Assembly: GCA_037962975.1 (NCBI GenBank) | Contig: CM075672.1 | Coordinates: forward strand, 127,954,001-128,018,000 | Source of the DNA: Clitoria ternatea | Lineage: Eukaryota > Streptophyta > Magnoliopsida > Fabales > Fabaceae | DNA length: 64,000 bases | Direction: 5' to 3' | Shown: positions 12,385 through 23,840 of the stretch, piece after piece | How positions within the stretch are numbered: position 1 is the stretch's first letter | Layout: the number at the start of each line of letters is the position of its first letter | Position numbers and translations under genes: made by a program | Notes under the pieces: generated by a model | Databases searched by the model: none | Told to the model about the DNA's origin: nothing | What the model saw: only the letters and a program-made list of their open reading frames with translations

Positions 12385-12665
12385 ACTTTTCCTGTCAACC
12401 GAGAGGCAACACCCTCACCTTTTGCTTTTCAGTCAACCGAGAGGCAACACCCTCACCTTTTACTTTTTCAGTCAATCGAGAGGCAACACCCTCACCTTTT
12501 ACTTTTCAGTCAACCGAGAGGCAACACCCTCACCTTTTACTTTTCAGCCAACCGAGAGGCAACACCCACACATTTTACTTTTTCAGTCAACCGAGAGGCA
12601 ACACCCTCACCTTTTACTTTTCCAGTTAACCGAGAGGCAACACCCTCACCTTTTACTTTTCCTGT
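12385..12665 (+). repeat. Tandem array C: about 38-bp units with CAACCGAGAGGCAACACCC
   Basis: About seven units of TTTACTTTTCAGTCAACCGA followed by GAGGCAACACCCTCACC, highly homogenised. The open frame through this region arises only because the unit lacks stops, so it is not annotated as a gene. Confidence 0.83.
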
Positions 12666-12782
12666 CAGTTCCTGGGTTTTCCCCCTCATCTGATATTCTT
12701 GGTTATTTCGACAACGGTGTTCACGTCTTTACTCCTTTTCCATTTCAAAAGCAAGAAGAAACTTCATGCTTTTCTCATAAAA

Positions 12783-12802
12783 AAGAAGTAAAGAGGGGCA
12801 TC
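12783..12802 (+). other. Polypurine tract of Ogre copy 1
   Basis: The purine run AAGAAGTAAAGAGGGG (12783-12798) is followed by CATC and then the LTR start TGTGAACACC at 12803. This is the expected plus-strand primer position. Confidence 0.75.
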
Positions 12803-12999
12803 TGTGAACACCTATTTCAATCCGATTGATATCCACGAGTAAAAAGAATACAAGCAAAAAAAAAGAAAAAAAAGAAAAGAAAAAAAGAAAAGAATACAAG
12901 TAAAAAGAAAAAATAAAGAAAAAATAAAGAAAAAATAAAAAAATAAAAAAAAATAAATAATGATGATGATGACTCGGAAATGATCATTTTCGAGTGAAG

Positions 13000-14960
13000 G
13001 GACTCGGATATGATCATTTCCGAGTGAGACATGGTCCCTGGCCTATTTTCGCTCAAGCGAGACATGTCACGCCTGGGCGAGATTGATACCTGATGCATAT
13101 TCCTTTCCTTCGAATGATGAAATCTGAGTGGAATTACTCAGAATGGAGCAAATCTGAGTGGAAGTTGTCCCATTGCAATCATTCCGAGCCAAATTCCAAA
13201 TTCTGAGTGGAAAGAAGGCCGGATCCGAGTGAAAAATAGTCAAATTCCAACTTCTGAGTGGAAAGAAGGCAGTTTCCGTGTGACAAACGTCCAATTTCCA
13301 AGTTCTGACTGAAAAGCAGGCAGATTCTGAGTGAAAATGTTCAAATTCCAATTTCTGAGTGGAAAATAGGCAGGATCCGAGTGGATATGTCAAAGTTTCC
13401 AAGTTCTGAGTAATAAGAAGGCGGTTTCCAAGTAGATATGTCAAGGTTTCCAAGTTTTGAGTGATAATAAGGTGGTTTCCGAGTGGTTGTCCAAGTTCTA
13501 AATTCTGAATGATGAATAAGACCAATTCCGAGTGCAAATGTCCAACTTCCATTCTGATTGGAAGATGAGACCGACTCCCAAAGTCAGTTCCGAGTAAATC
13601 CTTCAAGCAGTGAAGTTCTGTCATTTTTGAAGAAAATCCGAGTGATGAGCTTCCGAGTGAAACTTATTTCACGACTGTCAATGTGAAGTCAAAGAAAGAA
13701 TGGTTCTGACCTCTCGGTAACCGAGTAAAAATAAGGACGACTCCCAGATATCCGAGTGGATTGATGCACATATGGAACGATTCTGAGAGAAGACTGATGC
13801 CCGCAGAAAGACCGAGTGAATGCTTGCAGAGTAAAAATAAGGCCGACTCAGAATGAAAGCCATTTCTGATTGGAAAGGAAGGAATGGTTGATGAGTGAAA
13901 GAAATTCTAAGTGAGAAGCCAGTCGGAGCTGAGTGCCAAATTTTGAGTGAAAAGCCAATCGAATTTCCGAGGGAAGAAAGGGTCTACTAAATGACTCAAA
14001 AGCAAGTCGGATTCCGAGGGAAGAAAGGGTCTACCGAATGACTCAAAAGCCAGTCGGATTCCCGAGGGAAGAAGGAGTCTACCGAGTGATGCTTTTCCAG
14101 TCTGCACCGAGTCATTCCCTTCCATTTTCAGTCGGCTCCAAGCCATTCTTTTACCATTACCGAGCCATTCTCTTACCCATAACCGAGCCACTCATTTAAC
14201 CATTCCCGAGCCCCCATTTCTACCAATTAATTCCGAGCCATATTTAAACCTTACCCGAGCCCCCCAACATCACCGAGCTCATTTTCACCAAACCCGAGTC
14301 ACCAATTTTCACCCAAATCTGACTCACAATTCTCACCCGGATTTCGAGTCATCCTTTACTCATCTCCGAGTCAATTTTTACCAAGTTCCGAGTCATCATT
14401 CTTACCTAATTCTGAGTCATTTTTAATCAGTTCTGAGTCAATCTTCGATCGGTTTTTGAGTGACACTTTTCAGTCAGTTCTTGGTCAGTCTTCAATCATT
14501 TCTGACTCACTTTTTACCAATTCTGTGTCATCCCTCATCAAGCCAATTCTGAGTAACACTTTTCACCCGTTCCCGAGTCATCTTTCACCCATTTCCGAGA
14601 CCCTTTCCACTCAACTTCCGAGTCACTTTTTACCCATTTCCGAGTGACTTCACACTCAATTCCGAGTCATCTCCACCCAATTCTGATTCATTATTCAACC
14701 ATTTTAGTCGGTTCTAAGTCACTTGTTACTCGGTTCCAATTGAATGTTTCACAGCAGCCTCACACCGAGCAAAACCTCTACTCGGCCTTCCATAGGAAGG
14801 CTCCTCCCAGAAGAATTCTCACTCGGGAAGGAGTATTTTCACTCGGCTTTCTATGGGAAATGCTTCATTCCACTCGGAATTAACTCCCAATGTGGATGAA
14901 TACTAACTGAGAGGCTCATCCGAGTCATTTTCACTCGGAATTCTACCATTCTCACTTGGA
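13000..14960 (+). repeat. CCGAGT/CTGAGT word array in the LTR U3
   Basis: Dozens of TTCCGAGTGG, TTCTGAGTGGAA, CCGAGTCAT and related words, spaced about 15-40 bp. The first half reads mostly CCGAGTGGA, the second half CCGAGTCA. They lie upstream of the TATA box, so they could be promoter elements or relics of tandem amplification. Confidence 0.7.
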
Positions 14961-15266
14961 TTTCCATCACTTTCTCTCGGATTTTCACCGTGCTGACTTG
15001 GATTTCTACTATCCAAGTGGATCCTTGAATTACGGGAGGTGGCCCACAACAAGACAAGGAGGAAAATGATAAAGAATTGCCACCAGCCTCCATTCTCCTT
15101 AATTGTCAAAGATCCAGGCTGTTTCCAACACACTATCCAAGTTGTTTGACAATCTCGTGGGGCGGTAGGCAACAAGACAATGAGGAAATAATAAAAAAAT
15201 CCTCACCAATTGGCAGCCAGGTTGTCTCGGGTCTGTTCAGGCAATCAACATGCTCCTCAAATGTTC

Positions 15267-15274
15267 TATAAATA
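15267..15274 (+). promoter_or_regulatory. Putative TATA box of the Ogre-like LTR
   Basis: TATAAATA in the context GTTCTATAAATACTG. Transcription would begin about 30 bp downstream and run into the C-rich ACCGTCC leader. It is the best TATA match I noticed in the LTR between the U3 words and the primer-binding site. Confidence 0.5.
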
Positions 15275-15349
15275 CTGCAAACAAAGGAAGAAGAAGGGAT
15301 CCTGGAAGCATTCACTTGAGAGAGTCTGAAACAAATTTTTTGTCCCCTC

Positions 15350-16030
15350 ACCCACCTTTCAACCGTCCTTCTCCTCTCCCATACAACCCCCTTCATCTAA
15401 AACACCGTCCCTCTACACACCGTCCTCACCCTCCAAACACCATCCTCTCTCCTCACTCCCCACACTGTCCTGCTCCAGACCGTCCTAAACTCTCCACCTC
15501 AACACCTCCACACCGTCCCAAACTTTCCACCTCAACACCTCCACACCGTCCCAATTTTCCTCTCTATACCGTCCTCACCATACAGCCCCTCCTTCAACGC
15601 CGTCCCTCTTCCTCCCTCTCTCCCAACCGTCCTTCATCTAAACACTCACACCGTCCCCTCTTCACCTCTCTTTCAACCGTTCTCACTAACACCATCCCCT
15701 CTTCACCTCTCTCCCATTCCAACCGTCCATCTCCATATTAACTCCCACATAACGTCCCAATTTCCCTCTCCAACAGTCCCTCTCCTCCTTCTCCTCACCT
15801 TCACCAACACAGAAACTCCAACCCACATCACACAGTCCCAACGTCCTTCTCCTTACCCACTACACCGTCCAGCCCCTCCAACACCATACTATCTTCTCTC
15901 CCTTCGTAACCATACGGCCCCCTCCAACACCGTCCCCCTCTCAACACCAACAGCCCCTTTTAATCCTTTAAAACGCACCACTCACTCTCCTTATTCAACA
16001 CCGTCCAGCCCCTCTCGTTACACCAACTAG
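15350..16030 (+). repeat. ACCGTCC-rich pyrimidine array in the LTR leader
   Basis: More than twenty ACCGTCC or AACCGTCC words are spaced irregularly in C/T-rich sequence, with one clear tandem duplication (CACACCGTCCCAA with a CCACCTCAACACCTC spacer at about 15491-15552). It would be transcribed as the 5' leader. The long open frame here is compositional. Confidence 0.7.
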
Positions 16031-16223
16031 CTCCTTTCTCCCCACACTGGTCCTACTCTCCCCTTTACTTTTTTTTATAATTGTATCTGTTTTAGTTTCT
16101 GTTAAATTAATTGTTGATTAATGTCTCTGTTCCCTTTCCAATTAATAATCAATTTCTGTTAATTGACAAATATTAATGGAAATGAGTGTTTCACACCTTT
16201 TATTTAGATTGGTATAGAAGTGC

Positions 16224-16224
<1 letters not shown>

Positions 16225-16260
<36 letters not shown>
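16225..16260 (+). repeat. ATT trinucleotide microsatellite
   Basis: About twelve consecutive ATT/TTA units inside the Ogre-like LTR. Confidence 0.9.
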
Positions 16261-16812
16261 TCAATTTTTATTATATTAAAAGAAAGGGTGGAGCGAGTTT
16301 AATTTGGACGAGACGTCCTGTTAATCTCATCTTTTATATATATAACATTTTTTTTTAAAAAAGGGGTGGAACGAGATTGATTTGGACGAGACGTCCTGTT
16401 AATCTTATTTTTTGAAAAGGTGGAGCGAGTTTAATTTGGCGAGACGTCTTGTTAATCTCTTATAAATATTCTGTGTTGATTTTTGTTTATTTTTGTTTAT
16501 TCTTTCGTCCCGTACATTTTTCTTTTCACGAAGAAGTTAAAATAATTATTAGGCTAATTGTAATGCACGCTATCAAATTGAGGTAACCGTTTTTATAACG
16601 GACAGCTGTGAGGTGCTAATACCTTCCTCACCTGTAATTAGACTCCCGAATCTAGAATCTCATTTTTTGACCAATGCTTTAATTAAAGGTTTTCCCGGTA
16701 TTTTATCCTAAAAAACATTGGTGGCGACTCCCTATTTTTTTTCTTTTCGAACCAAAAACAAAAACATCGTTTTGAGGGTTGGTCGTGCCGCCGCGATCCC
16801 GGTCGCGACAGA

Positions 16813-16830
16813 TGGCGACTCCGCTGGGGA
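16813..16830 (+). other. Primer-binding site, Ogre type (copy 2)
   Basis: Identical to the site at 457-474 and again 2 nt after the LTR end. It shows that the middle LTR is followed directly by a second internal region. Confidence 0.75.
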
Positions 16831-17864
16831 CTTAGAGAGTCAAGCCAATCAATTTGATAGTGCATGTTTTAATTAGCATATTAATTATTTGACTTCTTCC
16901 TTTATTTTATTTGGTCTCTGTTTTATTTGTATCCTATCTTTTATGTTCTGTAAATATCTGTGTGATCATTGAACCCTAGGGTAGTCGACTTTATTTTGTT
17001 GCTCTGTGTTTGTTCTATGTGCAGGATGAGTAAGGTACAGGTATTGAATGCCTCTTTCACACACTACACTCACAATTTGCACACACTTTTGAGTGGGACC
17101 CTATACCTGGGCCCAAATAAAACTTAAGATTAGGGGAGATTGATAGCGGAGCCATTTGGGATGTACTTCCTGTCTTGTTTCTGTGAGAATCTCAGCTAGA
17201 GTTCGACTTATTTATGGTGCCCACACTTAGTTGACTTCCTACTATTTGTGGTCAACATCATGAGTAGGATCTTGGCTCTAGTGACCTTTAGAAATTTTAG
17301 AATAACCCACCTAATGTGAGACATCACTGATAAACAAACCTTAGAACCATTAGGAGACCTTCAGAAAAACCTGACTTAAGGCACAAAGGGGCAAACTTTA
17401 CTTATACCTTTTCTCATTCTCGTTTTCTCTTCTGATCCAAATTAAGGGACCACTTGCCTGTTTAGTGGAATACTTTTTTTAAAAAAATGACCTACTTTTA
17501 ACCAGTGATCCTCTAATGGGCAAGTGGTCCTTTCCTTTTATATTTGCCTAAGTCTTAGGATCTTGAGTTATGAATTTTCTGAATAAAAAAAAACAAAAAA
17601 AATTAAAAAAGGAAAAAATTTACAAAATATACAAAAAAATAGAAAATCATTTTTTTATTAATAATGATCAAAAAATTCATAGCTCACATGATCCTTGATT
17701 TATTGCAAGTTTTGACAAATCGTAACTTTCCTAAATCTAAAAATGTTTTCAAGAAAGTTACTAGGGGAGTATCAATTTGCAAAGCATGTCAGTGACTGAT
17801 TTTTCTTTTCTTTATGTCCTTACAGGAAGCTATCAAGAGCTTAGCCAGTATCTTTGAGTGAAAT
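16831..17864 (+). other. Ogre leader with inverted repeats (copy 2)
   Basis: Non-coding, parallel to 475-1511. The long inverted repeat recurs at 17558-17582 with about 17668-17694, keeping the stem despite changes in the A-rich loop. The acceptor-like CTTACAG recurs near 17826. Confidence 0.6.
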
Positions 17865-19795
17865 ATGGAAATTAACATGAGATCAGATAGTTGTGGTAAA
17901 AATGTACCCGAGTTGAAAAGATTACTGCATGTTAAGGCTAGGAAAGTCAATACAACCAGCTTACAAGCATTAGGGAAGAAACTGGACATAAATCAGAAAA
18001 TGGTTTTCTCAAGGAAATATGGGAAGGTCCTAAAGTTGCTAGAAGTGGAGGTACAAGTCGAGGCAATTACTGCTTTGATTCAGTTCTATGACCCACCTCT
18101 CCGTTGTTTCACCTTCTGGGACTTCCAATTAGCTCCGTCTGTTGAGGAGTTTGAACAAATTCTGGGGATGCCATTAGAAGGACAAATGCCTTACCATCAT
18201 CTTGGACGTCAAGCGAATATTGTTACCATTGCTAATGTCCTAAAGATTCACCTGGAAGTGTTAAGGAGTGCACAACTGAATAGAAATCAGATCCTGGGAT
18301 TTGACTGAGAATACTTTGAGAAGCACATGCACTTGCTAGCTGAGAAAGGAGATTGGGAAGCTTTTATGGATACCTTGGCTCTCACCATTTATGGTGTTAT
18401 CTTATTCCCTAATATTGATAATTACGTGGACTATGATGCTATTAGGGTTTTTCTTGCCCGTAAGTTCAAGTCTGAAAATCCTGTCACTGCTATCTTGGCA
18501 AATACATACTGTACCATGGACTTCTGCTATACGCAAGGCGGAAAGAGAATCATTTGTTGTTTACCTGCTCTATATGTGTGGCTTACATAGCATGTCTTCC
18601 ATCAAGTCAGCAAAGTTGAATGTCCTGTCTCAGATCTGAAGTTATGTCAGTTAGTAGCGAAGAATGGGCGTGAATGGGCCAATCACCTGGTAGGGCTCAC
18701 AACTGATAAAGTAAGGTGGTATCCGCAATGGCTGAAGGTTGACACCATAATTCACTATTGTGGAAACTACCCGAATGTTCCTCTCATGGGCACTCAGGGA
18801 TGTATTAATTACAACCCTGTCATAGCCAAACGTCAGCTAGCCTATCCCTTACTTGGGTCACCCGATGGAGAATCCTTTACTTCTTTCATCGTTTATTTCT
18901 CAGAGGGAGATTGTACATCTGTCATTCGGGATGTAGCAAATGCATGGAAGAAAGTCCACAGACAAGGGAAAGAACTGGGAACTCGAAGCCACGCCATGAA
19001 GGAAGAGTACTACCAATGGGTCTTAAACAGAGTTTCCATTGTCAAGCTACCTTTCAAGAATGCCTCCTATCTCCCGACAAGCACACATGTTACCTCTCCT
19101 ACCCTTGAAGAGGAGGCATGAGAGCCAAAATAAAAGAGCTAACCGCCAAAAACAAGGAGTTAGAAAAAGACTTGCTGATATCTCAACAAGAATGTGCCCT
19201 TCAGAAAAGGGAGAATTTAGAGAGCAAGCAAACCATCAAGAAGATTGGAAAAAAGAGAAAAATCGAAAGGGACTACCTGAGGAAACAAAGCCAATGCCTC
19301 CGAACGGCTAATACTCAACTGAAAGCAAAGAACAAGCAAAGAGATACCATGTTGACTGATAAGCAGCTTCTAAGGGACATGTTGGCAAAAGCTAAAGAAC
19401 GCGAGCAAAATGTCTTGGTGCAAAAAGAGCTTCTGCAATTGCAAGTTAGCCGATTAGAGCATCAGCTTGATGAGGTGGTAGAAGCTTGCCAGCATGAGAT
19501 AAATGGCAAGCGATGGCGTGCGATGAATGCTGAACGAGAATGTAGTGAAGCTATCCGTGTTCTGAAAGATGAACTAACACAGCAAAATGAAGATATTCAT
19601 TCATGGATGAATCGCTTCGCCCACTTAGCATATTTGGCTAATGGAGCTTTGGAAGACCTCCCACTCCTACTCAAGCAAGATGAGGGAATGGTTAATCCTT
19701 TTAACACCCCAAGAGAAATTTTGACTTTCCTTGATTACTATAGAGAAAGGATTTGTAAAATGAGGGCCATGATTGCCCGAGCTAGGAATGGCTGA
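17865..19795 (+). pseudogene. Ogre ORF1 (DUF7745/plant-mobile-domain-like plus coiled coil), broken (copy 2)
   Basis: Second copy of ORF1, and the better one for the N terminus: MEINMRSDSCGKNVPELKR onward is open for 147 codons. The FWDFQLAPSVEEFEQILGM block lies at about 18115-18172. Breaks relative to copy 1: a CGA-to-TGA stop at 18306, a TCG-to-TAG stop at about 18588, and a one-base deletion near 19117 that shifts the coiled-coil half (19118-19795, open for 225 codons) into another frame. Function unknown; the N-terminal domain is of the type found in plant mobile-element-associated proteins. Confidence 0.75.
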
Positions 19796-20079
19796 TTTAC
19801 TTTTTCTGCATAAAGAATAGACTAGCAGCGGTAATGTATTATTAGAATTCAGAAAGAGGATTTCTCTTATTTCCATAACTATCTCATGTTAATTTCCACT
19901 TATCACTTTTGAACGAAGTACTGAAAGAGTCGAAGGATACTGGCCGAGTTCCGCGATCGCTTCACATACCATTTGTTGTTTTTCTTTTAACTGCTTTTTA
20001 CTGTTTTTAACAATTTCTTGTTGACTTCTCAGACATAACGGGTAGACATCCTTACGCGACTAGGCTTAATACAAGACTC

Positions 20080-23000
20080 ATGGCTGAAATAAAACAAGAA
20101 AATGAGAACTTGAGAGCTGAAGTCAATCAATTGAAAGAGTAAATGGCTGAAATGGCCAAGCTTCTTGAAAGGAGAGTCACAGAAGGGGATTCTTCAGCAG
20201 GTGTTAAAAACGCCAGACAACGACCATCCGCTCCCCAACACACTCAGGGTCCTTCTGGAGAGCCAAGTTCAAACCCTGTTCCGCCTCCTCTAACTATTCA
20301 GGTTAGGAAATCAAACCCTGCTGACACCCAGCAAACCATCTATATAGATGAGGAAGGTAATGCCATACCCTTTCCCCCATATGGATTGCCACCTGGCTAT
20401 TTCCCACCACTTCAAGAAGAGCCTGATTATCAAGAAACCATCCTTCATACGGCTCAACAAAACGTCCCACCCGTCCGGGATCCCCAAACGATTCCAATCC
20501 ATACACAAGCCACGCAACCACAGGCTACTCAAGCAACAGCCAGACCCCACATCTCAATGCCTAATGCAAACGCGGCACATGTCGACCAACCAGTTAGGGG
20601 TACTAGTCATCATGTCGCTGCAGGTCCAAGTGCTGCTGCTGCTACCCAGGAAGGAAGGTTAGAGTTCCTGGAAAGGCATCTAAAAGAAATGGAAAAAACA
20701 AACCGGTTTGGAATGGGTAGTGCCGCACAACTCTGTCTGATTCCTGATGTTGTCATTCCCCCCAAATTCAAAATGCCAGAGTTTGACAAATATCGGGGGC
20801 TAACCTATCCAAAGAACCATCTTACCATGTACTGTTGGAAGATGGCCTCTCATGCTTCCAATGACCCTCTGCTCATTCATTGTTTCCAGGATAGTTTGGT
20901 AGGAGCACCTCTGACCTGGTTCAACCACCTTGAACGATCTCGTATACGCTGTTGGGAAGATCTGGCAGATGTTTTCATGCAATAGTACAAGTATAATTTG
21001 GATATGGCACCAGATAGAGTACAGTTGCAAAACATGACCAAGAAAGATAATGAGACGTTTAAAGAATATGCCCAACGGTGGCGAGAAGTAGCAGCGCAAG
21101 TCGACCCACCTCTATCAGAAAAGGAGGTGATTTCTACATTTATTGATACACTCCAGTCACCTTTCTATGACAAGATGATTGGAAGCATTTCCTCCCATTT
21201 CTCCGACATCGTCACTATCGGAGAAAGAATAGAGAATGGCTTGAGAACTGGGAAGATTACTCGTAGCCCACCTGGGGTTGGAGCAGCAAGAAAACCTTCA
21301 CTTGGAGAAGGTAAAAGAAGAAAGGGAGAGACTAACCTGGTCTCTCACAACCAAAGAAGGAACCAGCTCAGACCACCTACTCCCGTCACCTTTCCGTCAA
21401 CTTACCATAATGCGCCACACCCATATGTGGCTGCAATTCCAAATTCGAACCCACCACATTTCCGACCACCAGTTATGCGACCACCTGTACCACCACAAGC
21501 ACTATATCAATAACCACAAATGAACCCACCGAATCCAAACCTGAGGAGACAGAATAATGACCGCACTCAGGTGCAATTTGATCCAATTCCCATGACCTAC
21601 GCCGAGCTTCTCCCCCACCTTATTGAAAACACATTGGTGGCACCTTACCCTTTAAAACCGCTTCAACCACCTTATCCCAGAAGGTATAATCCAAATGCTC
21701 GGTGCAATTACCACACCAGTGCACCAGGACATTCCACTGAGAACTGCCTGGTGTTTAAATTTAAGGTAAGGGATTTAATCAGAGCAGATTGGATAAGCTT
21801 CAAAGAGGGAAGCCCGAATGTGACCACCAATCCTCTGCCTAACCATGGGAGGCCAGGTGTTAACGCTGTGGAAAAAGATGAGGAATGTATTTCCAAAGTT
21901 GAAGACATCCAAATGCCATTGAAAACGATTCACTCCCATATGCTTAAGATGGGATTAATAGAAGGATCATGGGATGTAGAGTGCAATGACTTCCAGTCCG
22001 TAAAGCGAAAGGACTTCTAAAAAACCCTTCAAGGACTTATGGATAGTCATGTCATAGAAGTTTATCGGCATCGTGAAGGAAGAATAAATATGATACAAGA
22101 TCAAAGCCGAGTTCAAGCTCCAAAGCCTCTAGTCATATTTTACAACAAAAATGCACCAGTGGTTTCGACTCCTGCTAAAACTGTCATCACGGTAAACACG
22201 CCAACCCCGTTTCCTTACAAGGATTCATGAGCTGTGCCGTGGAAGTATGGTACTAATATGGTTGTTACTAGTTCTGAGGTAGTTGAGCCTACGCCATCAT
22301 CCCCTGTCACGAATATTGTTGGAATTGGGGGTGTCACCCGAAGTGGAAGAGGATATGCTCCCCCAGAACCTAAACTTGACAAGGTTACAGGGGATGTTAG
22401 ACCTGGGAAGGGAGAATCCCCTGGTGAAGCAAAGAAGGTAGTAACTGAAGAGGAAGCCCAAGAGTTTCTTAGATTCATTCGTCATAGTGACTACCAGGTA
22501 TTGGACCAACTAAACCACACCCCAGCAAAAATTTCTCTGTTGTCCTTACTAATGAGTTCTGAACCACACCGGAACACGCTGAAGAAGGTTTTGAGTGAGG
22601 CACATGTGAAACATGATTTGCCGGTAGATAAGTTCGAAGGCATAGTGGGTCATATTATGGCCAATAACTATCTAACTTTTACGAATGATGAGACACCGGT
22701 AGGAGGAAGAGGGCACAATAAAGCCCTTCATATCTCCGTAAAATGTCGAGATCATATCATGGCGGAGGTCTGGTTGACAATGGGTCGTCCTTGAATGTAA
22801 TGCCAAAATCTACGTTGGTAAAGTTGCCTTTTGACGGGACCCATATGAGACCCAGTTCCATGGTAGTCCGGGCTTTTGACGGAACTCGCCGGGAGGTTAT
22901 GGGGGAAATTAAACTGCCTATACAAGTTGGGCCATGTACCTTTCAAATCCTTTTTCAAGTCATGGATATTATGCCCGCATACAGTTGTTTGATGGGACGG

Positions 23001-23629
23001 CCGTGGATCCATTCGGCTGGAGTAGTCCCTTCCACTCTGCATCAAAAGTTGAAATTCATCATTGACAACAAGTTGGTGATTGTCTCTGGAGAAGAGGACT
23101 TGTTGGTCAGTAAGCCTGCCAACACCCTATACATTGAAGCGACCGAGGAAGCCCTCGAAACCTCATTTCAGGCTTTAGAGGTGGCCAATGCAACGAGCAT
23201 TACAAAGATATCCTTCCCAAACGTGCCTCTGATGGTTACAAAGACGATGTTGAGAGAAGGATACAAGCTGGGGAAAGGGTTAGGACGGGAATTGGAAGGA
23301 AGAACCCAACATATATGCCTCCCAGAGAACAAGGATAGATATGGTCTGGGATACAAGCCTACAAAAGCTAATAGAAAAAGGGTAGGAGAAGAAAGAAGGG
23401 AGAGAAGGATCACTCGCCTTACTGGTCAAGAGTTTGACACTACTAGAATCCCTATCTGTGACCTCTATCAAAGCTTCAGGAGCGCCGGGATTATATATCC
23501 GGGTCAGGTGGCTATGGTTGGAGACGGACCCAGCTATGATGTGGAATTAGTGCATGCTTGCTTACCCGGTCAAGAACTGGACAACTGGGAAATCATGGAG
23601 TTCCCCATAACTATCAATCCTCAGTCAAA
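20080..23629 (+). pseudogene. Ogre gag-protease-G-patch region, broken (copy 2)
   Basis: This copy keeps the 107 bp missing from copy 1 (a Pro/Ser-rich linker, about 20220-20326), so it shows the full gag order: coiled coil, linker, gag domain (about 20750-21250), zinc-finger-like region (about 21704-21748), protease (VDNGSSLNVMP from about 22774) and G-patch (about 23260-23360). Stops at 20140, 20983, 21511, 22018 and 22228 are all C-to-T relative to copy 1. The frame changes between 22743 and 22794 through a missing base in GGTCTGGTTGAC, a defect present in both copies. The protease to G-patch part is open for 296 codons. Confidence 0.82.
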
Positions 23630-23840
23630 GTAATTGTTGTTTTCAAAACTTGTCGATCCTTTTGCTATGCCTAAGGCTTTGGGATCTATTTTGTAATAAA
23701 GGCAAAAACTTGGTTGTTTATTAAATTAAATGAATACAGTCCAATTTTATACCTCATCTTTGTTCAATCTCTTTCTTTGAAACCTTCCATTTGCTTGCCT
23801 TTCTTTGTTTTCATTCATTATAATATAACACCAAATGCAG
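23630..23840 (+). other. Ogre-type intron between protease and RT (copy 2)
   Basis: Same position, length (211 bp) and splice sites (GTAATT, ATGCAG) as in copy 1. Splicing again yields an uninterrupted frame into the RT exon. Confidence 0.83.

Larger units (their letters stand above)
1..16810 (+). mobile_element. Ogre-like Ty3/gypsy element, copy 1 (5' LTR cut by window edge)
   Basis: A giant LTR retrotransposon: partial 5' LTR (1-454), primer-binding site, about 1 kb of leader, ORF1, gag, protease/G-patch, intron, RT-RNase H-second RNase H-integrase, a repeat-filled 3' untranslated region, polypurine tract and a 4008-bp 3' LTR. ORF1 upstream of gag, the intron between protease and RT, the second RNase H and the very long LTR are the known hallmarks of the Ogre branch of Tat. 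The 454 bp of 5' LTR differ from the matching end of the 3' LTR at roughly a dozen sites (about 2.6%), suggesting insertion about 1 million years ago. All coding parts are broken. The 3' LTR is shared with a second internal region that follows directly. Confidence 0.88.
12803..16810 (+). repeat. Complete Ogre-like LTR shared by copies 1 and 2 (4008 bp)
   Basis: It starts TGTGAACACC after a polypurine tract and ends CGCGACA before a second primer-binding site. It therefore serves as the 3' LTR of copy 1 and the 5' LTR of copy 2. Inside are an A-rich tract (12838-12960), a long region of CCGAGT words (13000-14960), a TATA box (15267), an ACCGTCC-rich leader (15350-16030), an ATT microsatellite and the conserved terminal 450 bp. 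ORFs predicted here are by-products of repeat composition. Confidence 0.88.

Noticed and set aside
11751..12665. Regular short repeats that could suggest a CRISPR array
   Set aside because: Repeats abut without unique spacers, units diverge, and the setting is a plant retrotransposon 3' untranslated region.
12422..12829. 135-codon open frame
   Set aside because: Encoded by the 38-bp tandem array C; its repetitive peptide is a by-product of the unit.
13067..13624. 185-codon minus-strand open frame
   Set aside because: Arises from the CCGAGT word array in the LTR; no domain, and antisense to the element.
15250..15741. 163-codon Pro/His/Ser-rich open frame
   Set aside because: Product of the ACCGTCC composition in the LTR leader.
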